DNA from: Boothiomyces macroporosus
Lineage: Eukaryota > Chytridiomycota > Chytridiomycetes > Rhizophydiales > Terramycetaceae
Assembly (NCBI GenBank): GCA_027604185.1
Contig: JADGKB010000001.1
Span: forward strand, 310,001 to 374,000
Direction: 5' to 3'
DNA: 64,000 nucleotides
How positions within the stretch are numbered: the first letter of the stretch is position 1; every line of letters begins with the position of its first letter. The notes under the pieces were generated by a model that saw only the letters and a program-made list of their open reading frames with translations, ran no database searches and was not told the origin of the DNA. Position numbers and translations under genes: made by a program. Shown one piece after another: positions 10,525 through 20,664 of this stretch.

Positions 10525-13239
10525 ATGGCATCCAACATAATGTCAAAAGGCAGCATTGCCGACTATCAGGCACTAATTACAGCAAAATTAGAGCAATTGG
10601 ACCAATGGACAGCTCGAGCTGCGGAACAGGAGAAAATGGGCCAAGCAATACTCGACGAAATAGAAGACGACGATAATCTTGAAAAATTCAGAACAGAGTA
10701 TGCAAAGCTACTGAAAGTTATAAAAAGATCCAGTAAAAATGCAATGAAACTGAAAGCAAAGAGTGAAGATGTAGTTAAGGAAATTACGATTGTGGAGCAG
10801 CAGGCAGTCGACTCTTCAAAGCTAGGACAGGATGCTCAAACGCTGAAAACCCTAAAGAACCAGATCATTCGCGCCGAAGCACTTTTGGAATCAAGCAATA
10901 AGAGAGAAGAGCTTGCAAGAATGGAAATTCGACAGCTAAGACAAGATATCGCAAACTTGAATAGCACTATTAAGCAAGGGGTTGGTCTTAGTGCGGCACA
11001 GGAGAGAGTCATCAATGACCTGATTGCTGCAAAAGAACAGTACACTAAAGATTTAGAAAACGAGTTGGAAAGAATCGTTAGTCTCCGCAACGGTCTAACA
11101 ACAATCTCTGAAAGAATAGATACTGCAGAAGTTGAGCGTAAGAATATCGACAAGGAGATTTACTTGCTCAAGGACAAGAACACCCAAAAAAAGCTTGAAA
11201 TTGATATGGAAATGAAAAACAAGGAAAGGATGGAAAGAGATTTAAGGGAATTACGAGTGGTGGTGACTATAAAATCTCAAGAAGCCATTTCCAAACAAAC
11301 TGCTGTGAATAGAGCAACTGAAGAGATCGCCAATATCGAGAATCAGATTAAAACTCAAAAGAATATGATTGAAAAATTGATTAGAGACCAAGAATCGCTG
11401 GGGTCGCGAACCGTAAAACTGCAGCAGGACTATGACGAACAAATGATTTTAACTAGGGAACTCTTGGCTGAAAATGAAATAACCAACTCAGAGCTGAAAA
11501 TGAAAGAACGAGAGCTGCACAATCACAAGTCTGAAGTGAAAAAAGTAATGAGAATCAAAGACGGGTTGGTAAAGAAAATTAGAAACTTGGAGGAGCAAAA
11601 AATGCAGGCAGAGATTGAACGCAAAGTTCACCGATCGACTAATGATGAGATGGTGGCAAAAATCGAAGCCCTGAAGCGCCAGGTTGATGTAATCAAGAAA
11701 AACATTGACGATCTGGCTAGGGAAAAGGATATTCTTGAATCTAGTTTGAAAAAGACCAGAAACGAGACCACAAAGATTGAATCCATGCTGCAGCTTCAAA
11801 AGCAGCAAAAGGCTACCATAGAATTGGAAAACGCCAGAATATTAAAAGATATTGCGGAAAACAAAAAGTTGCAAAAGCAGCTTGCGGATGAAAGAGATGC
11901 CTATATAGAAGAAGCCAACAAACATAGTAACCAAGCAATAGCAATTATCGCAGAGATGAAGGAAAAGGAGATGAAAATATTTGATTACAAGAGGCAAACT
12001 TTCCAAGCAGAAAACAAGTTGAAATATCAACAAAACCTTTATGAAGCCATTCAATCTGACAGAAAATTGCACTCTAAACAGCTTGTAGAGTCTCAAACAG
12101 AAATAAATGAAATGAAACGAAGACTAAAGATCATGAATTTCCAAATCAATGGTTTCAAGGAAGACGTGAATTCCAAAGAAGCGATGCTGGTCAAAGAAAA
12201 TGCAGATTATGTTAAACTTGCCAAGGATTCTGAACTCATCAGCGAAGAAATTAAGACCTTGAAAGGACAAAATGAACTCGCTATGGCATACATCAAGTCA
12301 CAGATGGTTGAAGAGTTTAAACTGGATCAATTTGTCAAAGAAGCAGATGTAGAACGTACCAGACAACAAACCGCATTGAATCTGATTGTAGCTGAAAGAG
12401 ATAACCTTTCATCCCAGTTATTACGCCGCAATCAAGAATTGACAGAGGTGTATGATCAAATGAAAACCCAGTCCCTCAATTTACTTCGGGGCGAAATTGA
12501 ATACAATGAAAAGATGAAAACCATAAGAAAACTTCGAAAGGAAATCGTGGCCAACAAAATACTGGTAGCGGATATGAGCGATGAAACGGCTGCGATTCCC
12601 CAAATGAAGCGACAGATTATCCAACTGCAAAATGCGATTATTACTGAAGAAAAAAAGATTAAAGCCTTGGAAGAAGAATTAGAGAACCCAATCAATGTGC
12701 ACCGGTGGAGAAAATTAGAAGGTAGCCAACCACAGGCTTACAACTTGATTCTGCTCCAGCATACACTACAAAAAAAGTTGATTGTAATGAACAAGGAACT
12801 AGCTCAAAAAGATCAAGCTATCGAAGTTAAAGAGAAACTGTATTTGCATTTAAAAACCATTTTGGCAAAGCAAGCTGGTCCAGAGGCAGCACAGCAGTAT
12901 GCAGAGTTTATGAAGATTTTAAAGGACAAAAAGAAGCAGCTTCGTCATATGGATACGGAATTGAACATGTACAAATCGCAAGTTGAAGAGTACAAGTATA
13001 CTATTAGCCAGCTTGATGCTGGGCTGCGCGACTGTAAAAAGAAGTTTTTGAAAATGTACAAAGAGAGGGTCGAAGAGATGAAGACTGGTGCAGAACCAAA
13101 GGATTTACCTCCATTGCCTTCGGTACCTTTTGGGGAAGTAATACCAGAGGAAGAGGAGGAAGAGCCTATCGAAGAAGAGTTTGACAACCGGGAAGAGCAG
13201 GAGCCAGAACAAGTCCCAGAAAATATTCAGCCAGAATAA
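10525..13239 (+). CDS. CFAP58: CFAP58 (CCDC147) flagellar coiled-coil protein
   Basis: 904 residues, single exon, almost entirely heptad-rich coiled coil from about residue 60 to 850. The region near residue 720 (ENPINVHRWRKLEGSQP, then QAGPEAAQQY and LNMYKSQVEEYKY) matches the most conserved part of CFAP58, a cilium- and flagellum-associated protein needed for axoneme and manchette organisation in animals. The acidic, Pro-rich tail is probably disordered. Full family length. It has no introns, although the shorter neighbouring KAS gene has three. Confidence 0.92.
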   Translation: MASNIMSKGSIADYQALITAKLEQLDQWTARAAEQEKMGQAILDEIEDDDNLEKFRTEYAKLLKVIKRSSKNAMKLKAKSEDVVKEITIVEQQAVDSSKLGQDAQTLKTLKNQIIRAEALLESSNKREELARMEIRQLRQDIANLNSTIKQGVGLSAAQERVINDLIAAKEQYTKDLENELERIVSLRNGLTTISERIDTAEVERKNIDKEIYLLKDKNTQKKLEIDMEMKNKERMERDLRELRVVVTIKSQEAISKQTAVNRATEEIANIENQIKTQKNMIEKLIRDQESLGSRTVKLQQDYDEQMILTRELLAENEITNSELKMKERELHNHKSEVKKVMRIKDGLVKKIRNLEEQKMQAEIERKVHRSTNDEMVAKIEALKRQVDVIKKNIDDLAREKDILESSLKKTRNETTKIESMLQLQKQQKATIELENARILKDIAENKKLQKQLADERDAYIEEANKHSNQAIAIIAEMKEKEMKIFDYKRQTFQAENKLKYQQNLYEAIQSDRKLHSKQLVESQTEINEMKRRLKIMNFQINGFKEDVNSKEAMLVKENADYVKLAKDSELISEEIKTLKGQNELAMAYIKSQMVEEFKLDQFVKEADVERTRQQTALNLIVAERDNLSSQLLRRNQELTEVYDQMKTQSLNLLRGEIEYNEKMKTIRKLRKEIVANKILVADMSDETAAIPQMKRQIIQLQNAIITEEKKIKALEEELENPINVHRWRKLEGSQPQAYNLILLQHTLQKKLIVMNKELAQKDQAIEVKEKLYLHLKTILAKQAGPEAAQQYAEFMKILKDKKKQLRHMDTELNMYKSQVEEYKYTISQLDAGLRDCKKKFLKMYKERVEEMKTGAEPKDLPPLPSVPFGEVIPEEEEEEPIEEEFDNREEQEPEQVPENIQPE

Positions 13240-13314
13240 ATGTATTCCAATCTGTTTCAAAAAACATTAGTGTTTTATTGATGTAAAAAGAGTGTATTAC
13301 CCTATACTACAAAT

Positions 13315-13789
13315 TTATTGGCGTGGTGCTCCACGACCGACTCCACCGCGCTAGAATTAACTAATAATAACTTACGAATTCAGGTTTGAAATCTGCTCCA
13401 GCACCAACTTTCTTTTCACCATCCCCACGTCTACGGTATTCATCACCACGTGGACGATCTTCTCTTGGTTGTCTTTCAGATTGTGGGCGAGCACCTACAG
13501 CCTTAGCAGTCTTCAAGAAAGTTCTTGGGACAATTTCTGCTGGCAAGTGAAGGTATGCACGAAGGTATTCAATTCCTTCGGCAGTGAGGGTGTAGTAATA
13601 GTATTGCCATGAAAATTGAGTCTTGACATATCCACGGGAGTTGAGTGATTGTAAAGCCTTGATAACTTCAAGGTTGCGGACCTTGATTTCAGGGTGTAAT
13701 GGAAGGTTGTAGTCTTTTTGGGCGACTAATACACCTTCTTGGAAAAGATATTGATAAATTTGCTTACGGTTGTCTTTTGAAATGAGCAT
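13315..13789 (-). CDS. RPS10: Small ribosomal subunit protein eS10
   Basis: 149 residues with one 25-nt intron (13351-13375), the longest ordinary intron outside the BET gene. Plectin/S10 domain: [20 protein letters not shown], then [27 protein letters not shown]. The C-terminus is Arg/Gly-rich ([12 protein letters not shown]) and appears only after splicing. I use the ATG at 13789, which gives the family-typical MLISK start. A CCAAT-like box (agccaatcaa, near 13921) lies upstream. Confidence 0.95.
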
Positions 13790-14288
13790 GCTGGGCAACT
13801 ATTATTAAACTGTTCTTTGTGTATCCAGTCTGTGATTTCTTACCTACTAAGCTTGAAAAGTAAAAAATTCAGTTCAAGTCTTGCAATTTTTTTCTCTCCT
13901 AAAAATTCTCCGGCTACATTCAGCCAATCAAAATAAAATAAAAATATGCGGCTGGTGGTGGCTGGACTAACCTTCTTGGTTAGAGTTGTTAAATGCAAAC
14001 GCATTATTCAGATGATTACGTAATCCAAGAAGATTTCATATTTTCATTACTAGGAATACTATTTTATTGATAGAATAGTCAATATAGCTACAAGCTCACT
14101 ATAAAAAGATAAATTATATGGATCTCAAAGGATAATTCCGACTTTCACCTTGCCAAATATTATCTTCCCAAATTAAATATAAAATTCTGTAGCCTTCCAG
14201 AATATCCGCTGGCATAGTACCCAGAAGCTTAAAATCTTGTGATGTGTGTGGAATGTTCTGTTTTGAATTTCTTTTTTCTGATCTTAAA
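13790..14288. other. Intergenic region between eS10 and U2AF35
   Basis: About 500 nt between two divergent genes, AT-rich, with a CCAAT-like box near 13921 and a GT/GG-rich patch near 13950-13985. A minus-strand open stretch at 14114-14299 has a fairly protein-like composition but no ATG near its beginning, and it would overlap the first U2AF35 codons. I see no RNA gene. Confidence 0.4.
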
Positions 14289-15108
14289 ATGGCAGGCAAG
14301 TAAATTATTAACCAAGATCATTTAGCTTCCATCTACGGTACCGAAAAGGACAAAGTCAATTGCTCCTTTTATTTCAAAATAGGCGCTTGTCGTCATGGTG
14401 AAAAAGTAAGTGTTAGCTAACCAGTGTTCCCGTAAACATGTAAAACCCAACTTTTCCCAAACGCTATTGCTTCCAAATTTATATCAGAATCCAGGGAATT
14501 TAATTGGATGCAGAATGAATCCTTACGAACTACAAAACGATTTCGATTTGTTTTACGAGGATATTTTTATGGAGTTGGCCAAGTACGGAGAAATTGAAGA
14601 AATGAATATATGCGATAATGTCGGAGATCACCTAGTTGGAAGTACTTGCTACTAATATAGATGTTTATATAAGATTCAAATACGAAGAAGATGCTGGGAA
14701 AGCATGCGATTCCCTAAATTCTCGATTTTACGCTGGAAGACCATTGTACGCAGAGTTATCCCCTGTAACAGACTTTAATGAAGGTAATATGTATTAATAT
14801 AAGCTTGCTGTAGACAGTACGAAAACGCAGAGTGTACCAGAGGAGGATTTTGCAATTTTATGCATTTAAAACAAGTTACCAAAGAACTGAAAAGAGAACT
14901 CTTTCAAGCGCAAAAGTTGTCTATTCAAATATTGAATCCTAGACCGGAAGAAGCAGCTAGGGCTTCCAAGCCAAGAGAATATCGTGAACGAGATTATGAA
15001 CGAAGGGACGAAAGAAGAGAAGAACGTAGAGACAGATACGATGACAGGAGAGATCATAGGGGCAGAGATCGTAGGGACGACAAACGAAGAGACTATGATC
15101 GATACTAA
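14289..15108 (+). CDS. U2AF1: U2 snRNP auxiliary factor small subunit (U2AF35)
   Basis: 246 residues, four introns: 14296-14316 (21 nt, GC-AG donor gcaagt), 14406-14424, 14642-14660 and 14784-14803. U2AF35 recognises the 3' splice-site AG. Seen: [18 protein letters not shown] start, first CCCH finger ([19 protein letters not shown]), central UHM domain (about 55-145) with NVGDHLVG, and second CCCH finger ([21 protein letters not shown]). The tail is an alternating Arg/Asp/Glu domain with almost no serine, instead of a classic RS domain. The family match across every junction gives independent proof that introns of 19-21 nt are removed here. Confidence 0.95.
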
Positions 15109-15289
15109 AATAAAAATTTTCGCGTAAATTTTCAATGAACTTGAGACTTGTGATAGTTATCGCTGTTGCATATGCCTGGGTAATTCCTCTCTAACTAGAA
15201 TATCTTTGATGCGATTTCAACGCAGCTAAAATTGCAAGATGAAGGCAACTGAATAAAGAAACTTTTTTTTTGATTTTTTCAATATTCAA

Positions 15290-17115
15290 ATGCAGTTTCC
15301 ACATGAAATACAGCTCAGGATTCTTTCGTTTATTGAACGACCCAGTTATATTTTACCAACCCGGAACTCAACAGAGAACCATCCACATGCCCATACCCTC
15401 AACAAACTGTGTAGAATAAAGAGTTGGAATAAAACGGCAACAGAAGAACTGTACAAATATGTGTTCCTAGACAACCGCAATATTATAAATTTTATTTATG
15501 GGATACTGCTAAGTTGCGGTAGTTTGCAGTTGGATGATTTTCTATTAGAAGTGGGTCCTCAGTTACCAATCGAACAACCAGAAATATTGGAAGAAGACCC
15601 TATTCACTTTGACGATATGAGAATTGGAACAAAGGAATTTGAACGGAGACTAAACTTGGCAGTATCGGAAGCGGAACAAAGGATAATGAACCCAATAACA
15701 ACAAAGATAATTAAAGGGAACGGGTACTTTGTGAAGCAATTGATCTTGCCAAGCTGGGATCAGCATATGCTGCTGATCCGGTATCTTTTGCCATGGATTC
15801 CTAATTGTATAAAGTATTTATTACTAATTCAGTATTAAACTAAACCATCCGTCTCATGGCCCGGATTTTTTGCCTACAGTATCTCCAAGGATGGTAACTC
15901 AATTGACTCCGTACTTTCCACAACTGCAAAGTTTCAGTGTAAATGATATAGACAAGAAAAGTTGGCCTTTTTTGTTGCATGCTCTGAAAACTGCAGGATA
16001 TAATCTCAAAGTACTGTCGTTAGAAGCATGTTCTGAACTCGACACTTTTACTTCCCAAACAGGGCTATCCACTATATTCCCGTCATTAAGGAATCTAGAA
16101 TGCTTAAGACTAGATGGACTCCCTGTAAATTCCTTTGATTTCACATGGGGTGGTGATTTCGATATACTGATACTTGCTACTCTCTGCCCAAATTTAACGG
16201 CAGTTGCTCTCGATTATTGTGACCTAACCATGGAGTCATTTTTTACATTATGGAATACCTGTACAAACTTGGAATTCCTTGGACTGGTGGGTTTAACCGA
16301 TGAATCAGATTCGATCCCCCCTCTTAAAGTAAAAGAAAGGTTGACTACACTTAGGTTTGTGGATTGCCAGATCAATGATTCAATGGTAATTATAACTAAT
16401 GATAGCTCGAAGCGGCCTTTAGTTCGTGTCCAAACTTGAATCTCCTACGAATAGTTTTTGAATTTCCAACGCAGTTCAACCATAATCAAACGTGGGATGT
16501 GAATTCCGCGTTTTCTGATAGATCTCTATGGTCTTTATCAAAGTATTGCAAAAATTTAAAGACGCTGGCTATATCAAGGACCTCCAAGATGTCCAGTGCA
16601 GGCTTCAAGTCCGTACTAGAGAGTTGCCCGGTTGAAACACTAGATTTTCATTGGTATTTCATCACTAACTAAGCAATAGTCAACGTGATAATGGAACTAT
16701 AGGAGTTCTTGATGAAGAATTTCTTACTCAGTTGATACCAGTTTTAAAGACAGTCAAAGTGCTTAATCTATATGAACAAACTCAAATACCCGAAAATTTA
16801 TTCATAAGGCTTATCAGTTCGAACCCTCAGTTAACTGCGCTTTGTCTTTCTGGATGTGTGTTGACAACTAATTTCCTCAGTCAATTTATAGAAGTTTCTA
16901 CTTCAATCAAGCTTCTTAGCATCGCCACAGACGGCTTTACCAAAGAAGACTATGGATGGTTTGTCGGTGAATTGAGGGCAAGAGGGAAGAATCTGGACAA
17001 AATCTACACTAATCTCCCTGGGGTTGAAGGAATCCTTGTTTACCCAGACACCTGGTTTAACGACCAGCGACTCGATATCTTTTCCCTATGGCATATTGCA
17101 ACAAGCAAGCATTAA
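15290..17115 (+). CDS. F-box/leucine-rich-repeat protein
   Basis: 588 residues after three introns (15814-15832, 16386-16405, 16654-16673). The N-terminal 60 residues look like an F-box (FPHEIQLRILSFIE, then LNKLCRIKSWNKTATEELYKYVF). The remainder carries irregular leucine-rich repeats (LKVLSLEACSEL, LECLRLDGLP, LEFLGLVGLT, LKTLAISRTS, LTALCLSGC). Such proteins usually act as substrate receptors in SCF ubiquitin ligases. I cannot assign an orthologue or substrate. Confidence 0.75.
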
Positions 17116-17163
17116 TAATTGTACAATTAAAAAAAGTAATGCAAACATTTTTTCACTTTTTTA

Positions 17164-18171
17164 ATGACACGACTACTATCAGATCTCAGTACTGCTTCGT
17201 TCAGACTACCATCCATTGTGTCACTGGGTAAAGAACGATCTGCATATTCTAGACCAAAGGAAATCTGTCACTTTTCATTCGACGAGAACCGTAATTTATT
17301 GCTAGCAAGTAATGCCGCGCTCTCAAAGTACTACCCCCAAGAACTACCCTACAATCTCCACCAAGGGTACCCTGATGATTATACACAGCGAAATGACGAG
17401 GAAGAGTATTTGGATGCCCTGTTGAACGCTATCCAGAATGAAAAGCTGGAAAAGAAACCCTCGTTTGTAACTTGGAGAGGGATTATGACTCTTATCGTGT
17501 GTACACCCTACCAGCAAAGGGACGACTGGGAGTTAAAAGCATCGCTAGTTGAAGGAACCATTTATTTGATGCAGGTAAAACAGCCCCAGGCGGAACAAGA
17601 TCCAGTGAATACATATTACGGTTACAAATTTGAAGCTAGTTTTACTGGCCCAATAGACGGTCCATCTTCTGAACCACCGGTTGTAAACACAAATATACAG
17701 TACTGTAGCGTGTTTCAAGCCAAACTATCCAGACATAACCTTATTTTAGGTGGAGAAGTAGATTGTATCCACAATGATCAATATTGTGAACTAAAGACTC
17801 ATAAAGTGATTGAAAATGATAGGATGGAAAGCTCACTTCGCAAGTATAAAATGCTAAAGACTTATATTCAGTCTCACCTTGCTGGTGTGGCTTATATGAT
17901 TTTTGGATTCAAGAAAGATCAAGAGATTGTAGCTGTTAAAGAATACAAGACCAGTCAGATACCGGTCATGTGTGCGGATCATTGGAATAGACACGTTTGT
18001 TTCAACTTTGGAAGCAAGGTATTAGATTTTATTGCTGAACACGTCACAATAGATGACCGAAATACAGTCTTTAGAGTGCGCTACAATTCCAGGGAAAGAA
18101 CAATTGAAATAAGTCCGCCAGAAGAAGATCAATTTGTGTGGGATTGGTTTTCGTTAAATAAAGATGATTAA
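17164..18171 (+). CDS. RAI1: RAI1/DXO-family decapping nuclease
   Basis: 335 residues, single exon. RAI1/DXO proteins remove incomplete or NAD 5' caps and, in fungi, stabilise the exonuclease Rat1. Metal-binding signatures are present: GGEVDC followed by QYCELKTHK, and an SRPKEICHFSFD start typical of the family. The stop TAA (18169-18171) interlocks with the stop of the convergent CCDC174 gene; the two share TTAA at 18168-18171. Assignment to RAI1 rather than DXO3-type activity cannot be made from sequence. Confidence 0.88.
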   Translation: MTRLLSDLSTASFRLPSIVSLGKERSAYSRPKEICHFSFDENRNLLLASNAALSKYYPQELPYNLHQGYPDDYTQRNDEEEYLDALLNAIQNEKLEKKPSFVTWRGIMTLIVCTPYQQRDDWELKASLVEGTIYLMQVKQPQAEQDPVNTYYGYKFEASFTGPIDGPSSEPPVVNTNIQYCSVFQAKLSRHNLILGGEVDCIHNDQYCELKTHKVIENDRMESSLRKYKMLKTYIQSHLAGVAYMIFGFKKDQEIVAVKEYKTSQIPVMCADHWNRHVCFNFGSKVLDFIAEHVTIDDRNTVFRVRYNSRERTIEISPPEEDQFVWDWFSLNKDD

Positions 18172-18866
18172 ATGAAACTGCTGAGCAAACTATCCACTTG
18201 CATTTTAGTTTTAGCTTCCTTTCTCTTTCTATTGCGAAGTCTGACTAATTCCAATCGCTCGTTAATTGCTTTTTGCCGATCATTTCTAGATTTCTGTATT
18301 CTGTATTTAACAGCTTCAGTTTCTTTTGACATTTGTACCAGCTCATCCATCTGTTTCTTTCGCACATCATCATCCTGTGATAGCGTATAATGAACTACCC
18401 CTAAATTGCGGTGTTCGTAATTTACATTAAAATGGGCAAAGGAATTCGTTTGAATTACTGGAGTGTCGTTTTTGGGCTGTTCCAGTTGATGAATTTCATC
18501 CTTCTTTACTAATCTTGTTCTGCCAAACTCGTCAGTTACCTGAACCCAGTTACTCGTATCGATTTCACCTGCTGACTCTTTCATTTGGAAATCAACCAGC
18601 CCTTCATCATCAGAATCTTGGTCCCGCTGTTTCTGTTCATAGAGTTGCGCTTTACGGGATAACGCAACAAAGCTGGCTTCCAATTTACTCTTTTCCTCGT
18701 CATCCATATCCAGCTTTGGTTTCTTTACAATTTTCGATACATTCTTCAGTCTGGTTGTGACTACTGCTGGATTGGACTTTTGTTTTACTTGCGCTTCTTT
18801 TTTTGACAGTTCAGCTTTTAAATCTAGGACGGAAGAGGCACTTATTTTGATTTCTTTTTGTCCCAT
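18168..18866 (-). CDS. CCDC174: CCDC174-like protein (DUF4078)
   Basis: 232 residues, single exon. Matches CCDC174, a nuclear protein linked to the exon-junction complex and spliceosome. Seen: an N-terminal SSVLDLKAELSKKEAQ segment, acidic SDDEGLVDF, then a WVQVTDEFGRTRLVKKDEI core typical of DUF4078, and a basic helical C-terminus (RLRNRKRKEAKTKMQVD). Its stop overlaps that of RAI1. With U2AF35 and PRP38 it is one of three splicing-related genes in 11 kb. Confidence 0.8.
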   Translation of the reverse strand: MGQKEIKISASSVLDLKAELSKKEAQVKQKSNPAVVTTRLKNVSKIVKKPKLDMDDEEKSKLEASFVALSRKAQLYEQKQRDQDSDDEGLVDFQMKESAGEIDTSNWVQVTDEFGRTRLVKKDEIHQLEQPKNDTPVIQTNSFAHFNVNYEHRNLGVVHYTLSQDDDVRKKQMDELVQMSKETEAVKYRIQKSRNDRQKAINERLELVRLRNRKRKEAKTKMQVDSLLSSFI

Positions 18867-18925
18867 TTTTAGATTTGAAAAAATGATTTGTTCTAAAAGA
18901 TTAAAAAATTAAACGACAATAGAGT

Positions 18926-20539
18926 TTATTCGTCAGTGATTTCGATCTCTTGCTCTGCTTGGCCATTCACTGTTTCATTGATCTGTTCAACAATATCTCC
19001 ATTGGTCAAGTGGTTTCCATTAATATCTTCTTCAATCTCTAGATTATCAATTTGAACTTCTGAGACTCGTTGAACACCGTGTGCGATTGCGGTTTCTTTT
19101 AAATCGCTCAGCATATTCGAAATTGATGAATAATCTGTCGCTGCACCGTCAAGCACTTTATCCAACCCTGCTACTACAGCAGGTAATAGTCCATCTACAA
19201 ATATCCAAGAAATAATTTCAGAGTCTCTAGGGTTCTTTGGATGATATTCCAGAATCTTTTGACCAATAAAAGTCAAAGATTCAATGAAGGCTTTGGACAG
19301 TTCAGGGTGGAGCGACTTGCATGGGAAATACCTTAATTGGTTCAAGATAGTCATGTACTTGTTGTATGTTACTGCTATAGTTGAGCTTTTCATAAGAAAA
19401 TCTTGGCTATTCATATCCTTGGTTGGCCGTTCAACTTTGGCTTCTGAAATTTGAAACGATTTGTTGATCTCTTGAAGCATTTCAAGCACTATGCGCCTTG
19501 TGGTATTTTCAAACTTTGATACTACAATCGGCCTAAAATCAAGACCTGCTCTTCCAAGTGACATTCCATAATACATTACTTGTGTGTTGATTGATGGTAA
19601 TAGAGATATATCCTGAGCTTTGATTAAAAAGTCACCCAAAATAGATAGTAATTTAGATATAGCAAAAGATGTAAAAGAGCACAAGATGGGACATTCTTGC
19701 AGGGTATTTGTAGTGTTTGGAAAGATTGCCTTGTAATGAGTTACTAAATCAAGCAAGCATTCTCTTTGAGTTTCTATCCATCTTCGCACATAATCATTGG
19801 GCTGATTTTCCTTTACAAGAGCCAACAAGCTATTCAAATGATCGTGTCTTAGGGTCAAAAAAACAATTTTCAAAGTCTTTTCCTTGATCCCCATTCTTTT
19901 CAAGTACCCTATTACTCTAATACAAAGCGGGAGTTTCGCCGGTCCTCTAAGCATTGATAGCAATTGAAACAACATTGTTTGAGAACTATTTCTGCTAACC
20001 GCCAAGTCTTCGAAAAAGGGTACATTAGGATATCGTATCGGTAATCTTTGAGTAAACAATTGAAGCTCCATTGCTTCTTCATAATGGCCATTTCTAATTA
20101 GCGTGTCAAATAGAGTAGGGATCTCCAGAATGGGTTCCAAGTTGTCCAACTGGCTTGAAATCAAATGCAGATTCTTTCTAGTAGCAACATTCTCCAAATG
20201 ACACTTTTCTGTATCTTTCAGCAATTTTTCAATACTGGGAATATGCTCTTCCACTTTATCCAATATCCCAGGGAGCACCCTGAATTGCTTGGTGACTTGT
20301 TCAAAATGCTCATTTGCTTCGATGAATGCCTTGTACTCTGTGCAAGTAATTTCTGTCCACTGTTTCTCCAACCTTTGTCGCTCCTGTTTCAACTCTTCTG
20401 GTTCCTTGTTCAAATCCTCCAGATTCGACGCCGTGATATGATTTAAATAATCTTGAATTGATTGTCGTTCGAAAATCGCGGGGCTGAGATTACTACTCTG
20501 TGTGAGCAATTCAATCAGTTTCGCATGTTCAGATTGCAT
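18926..20539 (-). CDS. COG8: Conserved oligomeric Golgi complex subunit 8
   Basis: 537 residues, single exon, slightly shorter than the human protein. COG8 (Dor1 family) belongs to lobe B of the COG tether that captures vesicles in intra-Golgi retrograde traffic. Seen: YLNHITASNLEDLNKEPEEL near the start, the helical NLEPILEIPTLFDTLIRNGHYEEAMEL segment typical of Dor1, and LCIRVIGYLKRMGIKEKTL, followed by the VTHYKAIFPN region. The acidic tail is probably disordered. Confidence 0.9.
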   Translation of the reverse strand: MQSEHAKLIELLTQSSNLSPAIFERQSIQDYLNHITASNLEDLNKEPEELKQERQRLEKQWTEITCTEYKAFIEANEHFEQVTKQFRVLPGILDKVEEHIPSIEKLLKDTEKCHLENVATRKNLHLISSQLDNLEPILEIPTLFDTLIRNGHYEEAMELQLFTQRLPIRYPNVPFFEDLAVSRNSSQTMLFQLLSMLRGPAKLPLCIRVIGYLKRMGIKEKTLKIVFLTLRHDHLNSLLALVKENQPNDYVRRWIETQRECLLDLVTHYKAIFPNTTNTLQECPILCSFTSFAISKLLSILGDFLIKAQDISLLPSINTQVMYYGMSLGRAGLDFRPIVVSKFENTTRRIVLEMLQEINKSFQISEAKVERPTKDMNSQDFLMKSSTIAVTYNKYMTILNQLRYFPCKSLHPELSKAFIESLTFIGQKILEYHPKNPRDSEIISWIFVDGLLPAVVAGLDKVLDGAATDYSSISNMLSDLKETAIAHGVQRVSEVQIDNLEIEEDINGNHLTNGDIVEQINETVNGQAEQEIEITDE

Positions 20540-20664
20540 CTTTGCTTTTTCAAAAAAAACTTGGAAACTTTATTTTAAAAGTTTAAAATAATCTTTACGA
20601 TCAACGATTGACTGCTCGATGCTCTTTTGGAAATCGACCATCTGCAGTTTATAATTTTGCTAAA

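Noticed and set aside
14114..14299. 61-codon minus-strand open frame before U2AF35 with protein-like composition
   Set aside because: It has no ATG at its beginning, overlaps the U2AF35 start, and no upstream exon can be placed within U2AF35.
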